From: Roseiarcus sp963820095
Lineage (GTDB): Bacteria; Pseudomonadota; Alphaproteobacteria; Rhizobiales; Beijerinckiaceae
DNA: 64,000 nucleotides
Direction of reading: 5' to 3'
Assembly (NCBI GenBank): GCA_963820095.1
Contig: CAWFZA010000013.1
Coordinates: 124,001 to 188,000 of the forward strand
Shown here: positions 54,295-62,880 of the stretch, piece by piece
Layout: the number at the start of each line of letters is the position of its first letter
Numbering within the stretch: the first letter of the stretch is position 1
The notes under the pieces: generated by a model
The model's database searches: none
Told to the model about the DNA's origin: nothing
The model's input: only the letters and a program-made list of their open reading frames with translations
Program-made: the position numbers and the translations under genes

Positions 54295-54930
54295 TCAGGC
54301 CGGTCGGCTCAGCCCATATTTCACGGCAGCTTGGATTTGCTGTGCAAAAGCATCGCCATCTCCCTCTTCAGCAATGCCGAGAATTGCCCGCTGGTACGCA
54401 TCGCCGAGCGCCAGCGCCACGACCTCGCCCGCAACTTGCCTCGACAGATCGGCGGGCGCTCCGCCAGTTTCCAGCAATCGCGCGATTCGCCGCCGAATAA
54501 CCTGCATTCCGGACCGATCGAACACGCGAGCCAGTTCAGGGAAACGCCAGCCGTCCGCCACGATCAAACGATAGAGCGCCAGCCCATCCGGCTCGATGAG
54601 CGCCGAGATGAACGCGCCGAGCTCGTCGGCGAGCCTCATCGCGATCGATTTATCCGTGTCGGCCGCGGGTGCGTTCTCCAGGCCCTCGCGCATGGATTCG
54701 GACGTGGCGGCGACCAGCCCCTCGAACAAAGCTTCCTTGCTGGGGAAGTGCCGATAGAGGGTCATTTTGGCGATGCCCCCTTCGGCCGCGACCCGATCGA
54801 GCGTCGTTCCGCCTAGCCCGTCCCTGAGCATGATCGGCCGGGCGGCCCGCAGGATTGCCGCGCGCGTTTCCGCCATGCGCAGCCGGCGCGGATCATCCGC
54901 GCGCCACTTTCTCGGGTTTTGGGCTTGCAT
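54295..54930 (-). CDS. TetR-family transcriptional regulator
   Basis: 211 residues with an N-terminal helix-turn-helix (about 20-65: AAILRAARPIMLRDGLGGTTLDRVAAEGGIAKMTLYRHFPSKEALF) and a helical ligand-binding domain. It is divergent from the SnoaL-remnant/DoxX genes; a palindrome in the shared intergenic region is a likely operator. The ligand is unknown. Confidence 0.9.
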   Translation of the reverse strand: MQAQNPRKWRADDPRRLRMAETRAAILRAARPIMLRDGLGGTTLDRVAAEGGIAKMTLYRHFPSKEALFEGLVAATSESMREGLENAPAADTDKSIAMRLADELGAFISALIEPDGLALYRLIVADGWRFPELARVFDRSGMQVIRRRIARLLETGGAPADLSRQVAGEVVALALGDAYQRAILGIAEEGDGDAFAQQIQAAVKYGLSRPA

Positions 54931-54960
54931 GCGATACGATTCCGTCTTATATCAATGATA

Positions 54961-54978
54961 CGATACGATTGTGTATCG
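54961..54978. promoter_or_regulatory. putative TetR operator
   Basis: CGATAC (54961-54966) and GTATCG (54973-54978) form a perfect inverted repeat around GATTGT. A related GCGATACGAT lies at 54931-54940, beside the tetR start. The position between divergent genes supports autoregulation and control of the 55-kb genes. Confidence 0.6.
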
Positions 54979-55000
54979 CCTTATAGCCCCGGAGTATCCT

Positions 55001-55144
55001 CATGCGCAACCCGGTCGATCCGGCCCATCGCTTCGCCGACATCATGAATAGCCACGACGCCGGCCGCCTCGCCGAGCTCATTTCGAAAAACTACGCGAAC
55101 CACAATCCCAACGTCGAACCCGGGCTCGCGGGAGACGCGCGATG
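55001..55144 (+). pseudogene. SnoaL-like (ester cyclase) protein, N-terminal fragment
   Basis: 47 residues. MRNPVDPAHRFADIMNSHDAGRLAELISKNYANHNPNVEPG matches the start of SnoaL-like/ester cyclase proteins of about 130-150 residues. After GLAG the remaining domain is missing and the frame ends DAR-stop, overlapping the next ATG (ATGA). An internal deletion of about 250 bp would explain this. Confidence 0.65.
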
Positions 55145-55468
55145 AACATTCCCCTCATTGTGAACATCATCACGGCTCTGGCGTTCGCCGCGGCGGGGCT
55201 CGTCAATCTCTTCAACGTCGGCGACACGGAAGCCAACTTCCAACGCTGGGGCTACCCCAGAGGCTGGCGGCTCTTGACCGCGGGCCTGGAGCTTGCGGGC
55301 GCGGCGGCTCTGTTGCTTCCCTCCACACGCGGCATCGCGCTTGTCGGGCTATCGCTTTTGATTCTCGCCGCGCTCGCCACGCTGCTAAGATGGCGAGAGC
55401 GCCTCTCGCACGTCATACCGGCGATTGGCTTCTTCGGCATCCTCTTGGCGAACGCCGCTCTCGGGTGA
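55142..55468 (+). CDS. DoxX-like membrane protein
   Basis: 108 residues with four hydrophobic segments and the family layout (IITALAFAAAGLVNLF, RWGYPRGWRLLTAGLELAGAAALLLP, GLSLLILAALATLLRW, VIPAIGFFGILLANAAL). DoxX-like proteins are often under TetR control, as here. The start overlaps the stop of the SnoaL remnant by 4 nt. Confidence 0.82.
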   Translation: MNIPLIVNIITALAFAAAGLVNLFNVGDTEANFQRWGYPRGWRLLTAGLELAGAAALLLPSTRGIALVGLSLLILAALATLLRWRERLSHVIPAIGFFGILLANAALG

Positions 55469-55506
55469 GTGGCTCAGGATCGGCCGCGGGGTAGCCGCCG
55501 CCCGAG

Positions 55507-56025
55507 CTAATGCCCCCCGCGGCCGCGCAGGAACGCCTCGAAGGCCGAGAGCGTCACCGCGGAGACATAGTGCTCGATGCCCTCGGCGTCGGCCTCCGCC
55601 GCTTCCTGCGGCGCGCCAATGGCGATGAGCAGGTCGACCACCAGCCGGTGGCGCTCGCGCGCGGCTTTCGCCATCGCCGCGCCCGTCTCGGTCAGAAAGA
55701 TGCCGCGATAGGGCTTGGCGCGCGCCAGCCCCTCGCGCTTGAGGCGGGCGATGGTCTTGCTGGCGGTCGGATGGGCGACCCCCATGCGCCGCGCGATATC
55801 GGTCGTGCGCGCCTCGCCGTTGACCGCGATGAGATCGGCGATCAGTTCGGTATAGTCCTCGAGCAACGAGGCCGAGCGGGCTGACCGCGCCTTGCCGAAC
55901 CGGTCGGCTTGCGCGGGCTCCGTCGCCAGCGCCGCATTTGCGGAAGGCGGCTCCCTGCCGCGCTTCGTATTCGCCAAATCGCCCTCGCTCGCCCCGCCGC
56001 ACGCCGGTGTCGCCCCGAGTTTCAT
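55507..56025 (-). CDS. mntR: manganese-responsive regulator MntR
   Basis: 172 residues of the DtxR/MntR family. A helix-turn-helix (RTTDIARRMGVAHPTASKTIARLKREGLA) is followed by the metal-binding region (RHRLVVDLLIAIGAPQEAAEADAEGIEHYVS) with acidic and His ligands. It represses Mn uptake when Mn is high. Divergent from mntH, with an inverted repeat next to the start. An Ala/Arg-rich N-terminal extension precedes the domain. Confidence 0.88.
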   Translation of the reverse strand: MKLGATPACGGASEGDLANTKRGREPPSANAALATEPAQADRFGKARSARSASLLEDYTELIADLIAVNGEARTTDIARRMGVAHPTASKTIARLKREGLARAKPYRGIFLTETGAAMAKAARERHRLVVDLLIAIGAPQEAAEADAEGIEHYVSAVTLSAFEAFLRGRGGH

Positions 56026-56028
56026 TGT

Positions 56029-56042
56029 GCAGCCTTGGCTGC
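56029..56042. promoter_or_regulatory. putative MntR operator (GCAGCC-TT-GGCTGC)
   Basis: A perfect 6-bp palindrome with a 2-bp spacer, between divergent mntR and mntH. A related TTGCAGCC occurs near 56094-56101, just upstream of the mntH promoter boxes. Confidence 0.55.
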
Positions 56043-56104
56043 AAAATGCAACCGGCCTCGGCGCCGCGCGTTTTCATCCAGCCTTTGCGCTTATTTGCAG
56101 CCTC

Positions 56105-56132
56105 TTGACTATGACGTAGCTAAGGGTACATT
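56105..56132 (+). promoter_or_regulatory. putative mntH promoter
   Basis: TTGACT (56105-56110), a 16-nt spacer and TACATT (56127-56132), about 36 bp before GTG 56168. A TTGCAGCC half-site lies immediately upstream. Confidence 0.5.
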
Positions 56133-56167
56133 ATGGAGGTGGGGCGAGAAACACCGGAGACGAAGCT

Positions 56168-57495
56168 GTGAGCGACGCGGTCGCGCGCGAAGGCCTGCCG
56201 GCCGGGCGCGGGGGGATGACGGATCGGACCATCGCCGGCATTCGCGAGGTCCTGGCCGGTAGGATGCGCTGGCGCAGCCCGTTGCTGTTCGCCGGTCCGG
56301 CGGTGATCGCCTCGATCGCCTATATGGACCCGGGCAATTTCGCCACCAACATCGGGGCGGGGGCGAGATACGGCTATGCGCTGCTGTGGGTGGTGCTGCT
56401 CGCCAATGTGACGGCGATGCTGTTCAGGCGCTGTCGGCCAAGCTCGGCATCGTCACCGGGCGTAACCTGGCCGAGTTGTGCCGCGACCATTTCTCCAGGC
56501 CCGTGGTCTGGGCTTTATGGATCGTCAGTGAAGTGGCGGCGATGGCGACCGACCTCGCCGAATTCCTCGGCGGCGCGATCGGTCTGTCGCTCTTCTCCAT
56601 ATCCCGCTCCTGGCCGGCATGGTCGTCACGGCGGTCCTTACCTACGGCATTCTGATGTTCGATGGCCGCGGGTTTCGCCCGATCGAACTGATCATCGGCT
56701 CGCTCGTCGTCGCGATCGTCCTTTGCTATCTCGCCGAAATGTTCATCGCGCCAATCGACTGGGCGGCGGCGGAGCTGGGCACTGTGGTTCCTCGCTTGCC
56801 TGACGCCGGCGCGCTGACGACTCGCGGTCGGCATTGTCGGCGCGACGATCATGCCGCACGCGATCTTTTTGCATTCGGGCCTCACCCAGAACCGGGCCCC
56901 GGCACGCGATGACCGCGAGCGCCGGCTCCTGGTGCGGTTCTCCAACATCGAGGTCCTCGTCGCCCTCGGGGTCGCCGGCCTCGTCAATATGGCGATGGTC
57001 ATCATGGCGGCGAGCGCCTTCCACGCCGGGCACAGCGACGTCGCGGAGATCGAGACCGCCTACAAGACGTTGGCGCCGCTGCTCGGTCCCGCCGCGGCCG
57101 GCGTGTTCTTGACGGCGCTGCTCGCCTCCGGCCTGTCGAGCTCGGCGGTCGGCACCATGGCCGGCCAGATGATCATGCAGGGCTTCGTCGGTTTCCGCAT
57201 TCCGATCATCGTCCGCCGTCTGGTGACCATGATCCCGGCGTTCGTCGTCGTCTGGTTCGGCGTCAATTCGACCAGCGCGCTCATCATGAGCCAGGTGGTG
57301 CTCAGCATCGCTTTGCCCGCGCCGGTCCTTGCGCTCATCCTGTTCACCCGCCGCAAGGACATTATGGGCGCTTTCGCCAACAGCCGCCTGACCGACGTCG
57401 CCGCGATCGTCGGCGCTGTCGCGATCCTAACTTTGAACGCCATCCTTTTGCTTCAGGCGTTCGGCGTCGCCATTCCCGGCCTGCCGAGCGGCTGA
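56168..57495 (+). pseudogene. mntH: Mn2+/H+ symporter (Nramp), disrupted by three frameshifts
   Basis: Nramp motifs appear in order across frames: AYMDPGNFATNIGAGA (first), ALSAKLGIVTGRNLAELCRDHF (second), VVTAVLTYGILMFDGRGFRPIEL (third) and IMPHAIFLHSGLTQ with the remaining helices (fourth). Breaks lie near 56424 (one C missing), 56590-56600 and 56817-56821 (one extra base). As read, no functional transporter results. The intact mntR and operator argue for recent loss or sequence error. GTG 56168 has GGAGACGAAG upstream. Confidence 0.85.
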
Positions 57496-58113
57496 GCTCG
57501 CAGCCAGCTCAGCGCGCAACGCTTGATTTTCGGCTTCGAGCGCTTCAAGCCGCGCCCGGATCGGGGCGAGCGCAGGCGCAAGCTCGGCTTCGCTGAAGCG
57601 GGGCGTGATATGTTGCGGGCAGTTCCAGTCGAACGCGACAAGGTGGATGATGAGACCGCGCTCCACCTTCGCCTTGTAACCCGGCAGGGTGAGCTCAGCG
57701 GCCAGCTCCGGATCGGCGCCGAGATCCTTCGCCTCGACATGCGCGTAGATCTTGAGGCGGCGGCGGTTGGGATAGTCCATCAGGAATAGCGCCGCGCGAT
57801 CGTCGGCGGCGAGATTGCCGGTGCTGATGTACTGCCGGTTGCCGCGAAAGTCGGGGATCGCCAGCGTCTTCTCGTCGAGGATGCGGATGAAGCCGGGCGG
57901 CCCGCCGCGGTGCTGCACGTAGGGCCAGCCGCTCTCCGAGACGGTCGCCATGTAGAAGCTGTCGCGCTCCGCGATGAACGCCGTCTCGGCGGGGGTAAAG
58001 CGGTCGGACGCGCGGTCCCCCTTGAAGTTCGCCCAATAGTCGCCGCTGCCATTGGCCGCCTGCGCGGCCCGAACGCCGGGGGTCGAGGCGATTTCGAGAA
58101 ACCCATAAGGCAT
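57427..58113 (-). CDS. pyridoxamine 5'-phosphate oxidase-related FMN-binding protein
   Basis: 228 residues. MPYGFLEIASTPGVRAAQAANGSGDYW and FIAERDSFYMATVSESGWPYVQHRGGPPGFIRILDEKTLAIPDFRGNRQYISTGNL are typical of PNPOx-like proteins of the order, and a coiled tail follows (RLEALEAENQALRAEL). ATG 58113 is preferred over GTG 58125 because members start at MPYGF. Its 3' end overlaps the mntH 3' end by about 69 bp, tail to tail. Confidence 0.82.
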   Translation of the reverse strand: MPYGFLEIASTPGVRAAQAANGSGDYWANFKGDRASDRFTPAETAFIAERDSFYMATVSESGWPYVQHRGGPPGFIRILDEKTLAIPDFRGNRQYISTGNLAADDRAALFLMDYPNRRRLKIYAHVEAKDLGADPELAAELTLPGYKAKVERGLIIHLVAFDWNCPQHITPRFSEAELAPALAPIRARLEALEAENQALRAELAASSAARQAGNGDAERLKQKDGVQS

Positions 58114-58221
58114 GGAGAGCTTCACCTTGGGCGGCCGAAAGCGCCCCGTTGTGAAGTTATGCCTTTCATTCCAAAATAGAATACGCTACCTGTGGAAGAC
58201 ACTGTTGCAAGCTATTGGAAT

Positions 58222-59124
58222 ATGGACCGCCTCGACGCGATGTCCCTTCTGGTCGCGGTGGCGGAGGCCGGCAGCCTCTCCGCCGCCGGCCGCAAGCTCG
58301 GCGTCCCGCTGCCGACCGTCAGCCGCAAGATTTCCGACCTCGAAGCGCATCTCAACACGCGGCTCCTCATCCGGTCGACCCGCAAGCTGGCGCTTACCAA
58401 CTCAGGGACGGCCTATGTCGCCGCAGCCCGGCGCATCCTCGACGAGGTGAGCGAGGCGGAGCGCGCGGCGTCCGGAGAACAGGTCTCGCCGCGCGGCGAG
58501 ATCGTCATCACCGCGCCGGTCGTTTTTGGCCGGCTGCATGTTCTGCCGGTCATCGCCGAGTTTCTTGGCCAATGGCTTGAGATCAATGTCCGGCTCGTCC
58601 TCTCCGACCGCAATCTCCACCTGATCGACGATCGCGTCGACATTGCCGTGCGCATCGGCGCCTTGGACGACAGCGCGCTCGTTTCGACCCGCGTCGGCGC
58701 GGTGCGTCGCGTCGTGTGCGGCAGCCCGGCCTATTTCGCCGCGCACGGCGTTCCGAAGCGGCCGCAGGATCTCGGCGCGCTGACCGCGGTGACGTTTGAG
58801 CCGCTCTCGTCTTCCGAGCGCTGGATTTTTCCCGACCCGAAGTCGAAGCGCGAGCACGCCGTGCAGGTGCGCTCCCGCCTCACCGTCAACACCGCCGAAG
58901 CGGCGATCGACGGAGCCGCCGCCGCTCTCGGCGTGACGCGAGTCCTCTCCTATCAGATCGCCCAGCCTGTACTGGATGGCAAAATCGAGATCGTGCTCGC
59001 CGACTATGAGCCCCCGCTCGCGCCAGTGAGCCTCGTTCATGCCGGCCAGGGATTGATGCCGCTCAAGGTGCGCATGCTCTTGGATTTTGCCGCGCCCCGA
59101 CTGCGGGCGAGGCTTGGCTCCTGA
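58222..59124 (+). CDS. LysR-family transcriptional regulator
   Basis: 300 residues with a winged helix-turn-helix (about 1-60: DAMSLLVAVAEAGSLSAAGRKLGVPLPTVSRKISDLEAHL) and a periplasmic-binding-fold effector domain (about 90-295). Divergent from the FMN-protein gene, so it probably controls it. ATG 58222 is chosen as the usual start; GTG 58192 is possible. Confidence 0.9.
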   Translation: MDRLDAMSLLVAVAEAGSLSAAGRKLGVPLPTVSRKISDLEAHLNTRLLIRSTRKLALTNSGTAYVAAARRILDEVSEAERAASGEQVSPRGEIVITAPVVFGRLHVLPVIAEFLGQWLEINVRLVLSDRNLHLIDDRVDIAVRIGALDDSALVSTRVGAVRRVVCGSPAYFAAHGVPKRPQDLGALTAVTFEPLSSSERWIFPDPKSKREHAVQVRSRLTVNTAEAAIDGAAAALGVTRVLSYQIAQPVLDGKIEIVLADYEPPLAPVSLVHAGQGLMPLKVRMLLDFAAPRLRARLGS

Positions 59125-59467
59125 TTTCGTCAAACGGATTTGCCGACTTGACGCCCCCCTTAAATCAGCAACGTCGCGAGTGACGAGGGTGAGGCCATTG
59201 ACCCGTAGATTGTGGCCACCCGAGCGCAGGTTCTGATTGGGGTGGCGGAAAAAGACCCGTTGCGGCCAACAGGGTCGTAGCCAAACCCGGCCAAGACGAT
59301 CGAGAGCCTCAAGCCCGCCGGCCATATCGCCGTTCAGCGCGAGGGCTCGCAAGGACCACCCTGACGGCGTCGATCGCCGCTGCCGCTGATGGGGCTCCGC
59401 CCGAATCCTTCCATCGAGCGCGTGACGGCTGATAGGGCGAGGGCGCTTCCGAGAGTGGCGGACTACG
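59125..59467. other. 343-bp gap with a possible PIN-toxin remnant
   Basis: On the minus strand about 59155-59215 reads VNGLTLVTRDVADL, resembling the C-terminal end of VapC PIN toxins. No start, antitoxin or catalytic acidic residues accompany it. The rest holds nothing recognisable. Confidence 0.3.
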
Positions 59468-59707
59468 CTAACGGCTTGGTGAAACTCGACCGCAAAACCA
59501 GGTCCGCGTTGCCGCTGTTTCAGGTCCGGCAGACTTCGCCAGATTCCGCCAATGGTCGCGCTCGCGGCGCAAGTCGTCCAACTCCTGCCGCAGATGCTCG
59601 CGCTTCGCCTGAACTTCGGCGAGCTTTTCGCGCAGGCTCACGATCTCCGCCTCCAACATCGAGAGTTTCAGCGCCCCTTCCTCCGTCGCGTCGTTTGTCG
59701 GTCTCAT
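59468..59707 (-). CDS. short coiled-coil protein
   Basis: 79 residues, mostly a charged coiled coil (LEAEIVSLREKLAEVQAKREHLRQELDDLRRERDHW). Similar tails occur at the ends of helix-turn-helix and plasmid replication proteins, so it may be a remnant. The start ATG 59707 has only a weak ribosome-binding site. Confidence 0.4.
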   Translation of the reverse strand: MRPTNDATEEGALKLSMLEAEIVSLREKLAEVQAKREHLRQELDDLRRERDHWRNLAKSAGPETAATRTWFCGRVSPSR

Positions 59708-60223
59708 CGTTCCGCCGGGGCTTTCGGAAACTTGGGCCGGGCGACGCTGGGGGGAAGCTGGCGGGGACCCGGGAGGCGCCGATCTTCGGAATGGCCGGCC
59801 ATACATTAGACGAGCGCTCCTTGCGCATCAGGATTGAGAACCGCCCGTTCCTCGGGTTGCGAATAGCTGGCGAAGGTGACGGCAACGAGGCCGATGAGCG
59901 ACCCTGAGGCGCCGGGCTCCAGGCGCTCGACCACGATCGTACCGCCCATGCCCGTCGAGCGCCCTGACGCCGCGCCGGGCGGCGGGCGGCTCGGACACCC
60001 ACGTGAAATGGTCAGAGTTCTGGTCACCTCAGACAAATTATCACAAATTCTATCTGATGCAATTATAAGTTGCTCTGAGCGGCTCAATCTCGACCGAGTT
60101 GTATTTGGCGTTGAGGCAAGATGGCGATGAGTCATACCCCGACGGTGCGGGCCGCATCATACCGCGCGCTTGCGATCACACTCTCCCGGGGCCAGATAAA
60201 GCCAAACAAGCGGAGCCCGGCCC
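59708..60223. other. 516-bp gap upstream of the DsbA-like gene
   Basis: No supportable gene. The section near 60030-60080 is markedly AT-rich and may hold the promoter of the DsbA-like gene or be foreign DNA. Confidence 0.35.
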
Positions 60224-60898
60224 ATGAGCGAAGCCAACGACATTCTCACCATCGATATCGTCAGCGATGTCGTGTGCCCGTGGTGCTACCTGGGCGAGAA
60301 ACGCCTCGAGACCGCGCTCGCTGACGAAACCGGGCCGGTCGTGGTGCGCTGGCGGCCCTATCAACTCGACCCGACCATCCCGGAAGGCGGACTGGATCGC
60401 GCCGAGTACATGGAGAAAAAGTTCGGCAAGAGCGGCCGGCTGCAGTCCGCGCACGACAACCTCACACGCCTGGGGGCGGAGGCGGGCCTTCCCTTCGCCT
60501 TCGACAAGATCAAGCGCTCGCCCAACACGCTCGACGCGCATCGTCTCATTCGCTGGGCAGGGTCGGCCGGCGCTCAGGCGGAGGTCGTCGATCGGCTGTT
60601 CAAGGCCTATTTCGTCGAGGGGCGCGACATCGGCGACCGCAAGGTGCTGGTCGAAATTGCGAGCCAATGCGGGCTCGATGGCGGTCAGGTCGAGAAATTC
60701 CTCGCCGATGGCGCCGACGCCGACCTGGTGCGCCAGGAAATCGAGCAGGCCCAGGCGATGGGGGTGAGCGGCGTTCCGTTCTTCATTTTCGGCGGCCGGA
60801 TCGGCGTCCCTGGCGCCCAGGAGCCTTCGGTGCTGCGGCAGGCGATCGAACAGGCGCGAGCTGCGATGGCCGAATCGGCCGACAAGGCGCCGGTCTGA
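60224..60898 (+). CDS. DsbA-family oxidoreductase (FrnE-like)
   Basis: 224 residues with a thioredoxin fold and the CPWC active site (C18, C21) after DIVSDVV. The helical insert and GVSGVPFFIF (cis-Pro loop) match FrnE/DsbA-like cytosolic proteins. No signal peptide. It likely catalyses thiol-disulfide exchange. The start ATG follows CGGAGCC. Confidence 0.88.
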   Translation: MSEANDILTIDIVSDVVCPWCYLGEKRLETALADETGPVVVRWRPYQLDPTIPEGGLDRAEYMEKKFGKSGRLQSAHDNLTRLGAEAGLPFAFDKIKRSPNTLDAHRLIRWAGSAGAQAEVVDRLFKAYFVEGRDIGDRKVLVEIASQCGLDGGQVEKFLADGADADLVRQEIEQAQAMGVSGVPFFIFGGRIGVPGAQEPSVLRQAIEQARAAMAESADKAPV

Positions 60899-61039
60899 TC
60901 GTCCGGGCGATGGCGTTCGGGGGCTTGCGCAACTGCGCGGTCGTGAGGCGCCGTCTTCGGGAAGTCTGACGAGACCTGCCGCGAGCGGGCTCGCCCGCCC
61001 GGCCCGTTTTCCCCGCGGACAAGGCACGGGGGAGACCCG

Positions 61040-62071
61040 TCACTTTGGGAAGTTCTTCCCGGCCCCCTGGCACGCCGCCTCTGCGATGAGAAGCGATCGG
61101 ATCGTGTCACCCAGGAGCTTTTGCACTCGTTCCGCCTCTTTGGCGACGCCCGGCTCCAGGCGTCGAATGCGGTCCAGGAGAGCCTGCCATTCGGTCGCCG
61201 CTTCACGAGCGGAGCCGAGCTCATCGACCAGGGTCGCAACGGCTTTGATGTTTTCCGGCTCGGGTTGTTTCATCAACTCCGCGGCCTTGGCGAAAGTCCA
61301 GGGCTCGATCGCTCTCCTGTGATTCGCGCACTTTTGTTCGAATTCCGACAGGAGGCGCTCGATCTCACCGCGAAAGCGAGCCGGCGACGCAGTCGGAGTC
61401 GATCGCTTGAAGATCTCGCTTTGAAGCTGATCCCCGACGGAATGGATCAATTGCAAAATGAGACGATGGGGATCGCCCTCTTCGGCGGTGTCTTGCCGGA
61501 AGGGTTTGGCTTGAGGACCTGCAGCTTTCATCGCGCCGCCCGGCGCGGGCTCGCGCGCCTTTTTCTCGTTTAGATAAAGCAATATTTCCCTGCGGAAGAG
61601 CTCCTCGAACTCGGCGAAATCCTCATAGTCATGTGGCAGGACTCCGCTCTTGTTGATCAGCTTTCGAAACTCTCGGACCCGTTTGAGCTGATCCTCGTCG
61701 ACGTTGGCCGGCAATTCCGAGGCGCGATTGAAAACCAGGAATCGAACGGGGTGGCCGCGGTCCGCCAGCCGGAAAGCCTGAAGAAATTCCTCCTCCGTTC
61801 CGCTGCCCGCCCGCTTAGTGGGCGTTCCGAAACGCGACCAAAGAATACCAACAAAGATATCGTACGTCTCGACTTGACGATTGATCACCTCCTGGGGGTC
61901 GACGCCTCGACCATGCGCGAGGTTCTCCCACATGACCGGCCAGACTAGAATTCGATCCCGAATGTAGACTGCGTTAATCTCTGTCAGGACCTTGGTGACA
62001 AGCGCGCGCTCTTTTGCAACATCCTGCGGAGACGATACAAAAGCCTCATAGACGTGGGCCTGAACGCTCAT
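61040..62071 (-). CDS. DUF4062 domain-containing protein
   Basis: 343 residues. The N-terminal about 125 residues form a DUF4062 (TIR-like fold) domain: VYEAFVSSPQDVAKERALV, ILVWPVMWENLAHGRGVDPQEVINRQVETYDIFVGILWSRFGTP. The C-terminal about 145 residues (from about 195) are helical with no recognised domain. DUF4062 often sits at the N-terminus of STAND/NLR-like proteins; here no NTPase follows. It lies 29 bp downstream of a small helical protein gene on the same strand. Confidence 0.8.
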   Translation of the reverse strand: MSVQAHVYEAFVSSPQDVAKERALVTKVLTEINAVYIRDRILVWPVMWENLAHGRGVDPQEVINRQVETYDIFVGILWSRFGTPTKRAGSGTEEEFLQAFRLADRGHPVRFLVFNRASELPANVDEDQLKRVREFRKLINKSGVLPHDYEDFAEFEELFRREILLYLNEKKAREPAPGGAMKAAGPQAKPFRQDTAEEGDPHRLILQLIHSVGDQLQSEIFKRSTPTASPARFRGEIERLLSEFEQKCANHRRAIEPWTFAKAAELMKQPEPENIKAVATLVDELGSAREAATEWQALLDRIRRLEPGVAKEAERVQKLLGDTIRSLLIAEAACQGAGKNFPK

Positions 62072-62100
62072 CGCTCCTGCTCAATAGGGCTTGAACGGCC

Positions 62101-62610
62101 TTAATCCTTCGGTCGCAACCCTTCCGCGAATGCAGTCATGCTATTGGCCATTTGCTGGCGAACCGCCTGCATCTGAGGTTGCCCGACAAACGCCGCCACC
62201 TTGGCCGCAACCTTCACCTGCGCCGCCATCATGTCTTTCGACAGAGAAATCCATTGGTTGGAGAGCACTTCCGCCACCTGCGCCGATTTATCTTCTGTCC
62301 CCGGCTCAAGCATCACCGCGTTCAACTCCTGGATGCTTTTCGCGATTGTCTCCTGCCGGTTCTGAACCCACTCGTTCATCGAGGTCTGCATTGTTTTCAA
62401 GCCGACAAGCCACGCCGCCATCCCCGCGGACATTGCAGCCAAATATTGCTGCTCATATCTCTTTTCTTGTTCTCTGGTGACGTGAAACATCTGCTCGAAC
62501 ATGGCGCCGGTATTTTCGCCATGCGGTTGCTGACCTGGCCACTCGTCTCGATTCGGGCTGGCCTCGCCGAAGCTGGCGTCCGGCCCCATGGGTCCGCGGC
62601 TCTCGTTCAT
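62101..62610 (-). CDS. small helical protein, phasin-like
   Basis: 169 residues. A Gly/Pro-rich N-terminus precedes an all-helical region with Met, Gln and Ala clusters (EKRYEQQYLAAMSAGMAAWLVGLKTMQTSMNEWVQNRQETIAKSIQEL and NQWISLSKDMMAAQVKVAAKVAAFVG). The amphipathic pattern resembles phasins of polyhydroxyalkanoate granules, but no PHA genes are adjacent. Probably co-transcribed with the DUF4062 gene. Confidence 0.6.
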   Translation of the reverse strand: MNESRGPMGPDASFGEASPNRDEWPGQQPHGENTGAMFEQMFHVTREQEKRYEQQYLAAMSAGMAAWLVGLKTMQTSMNEWVQNRQETIAKSIQELNAVMLEPGTEDKSAQVAEVLSNQWISLSKDMMAAQVKVAAKVAAFVGQPQMQAVRQQMANSMTAFAEGLRPKD

Positions 62611-62880
62611 CTCAGGCCTCGTTGAAATATAAAATAATTATAGCACCTTCGTATTGGAAGAAAAACTGTCCCGGCGCTCCTTGGGGTCTCGGCCGCAGGG
62701 CGTGGGATGTAAGTTCAGCTTGTGTAGGATAATGAGTCGGGGCTCGGAGAACAAGTCGCCCGCCTCGCGTTTGCTTGCTATCCCTCGCGTCCGGCCGCCT
62801 TCTCCGGCGAATCTTTTCCGGTTCGCCCAAACCCGGCCGGGCTGCTCAATCCGCGATGCAGGCTGAAGAACGAGATTGGT

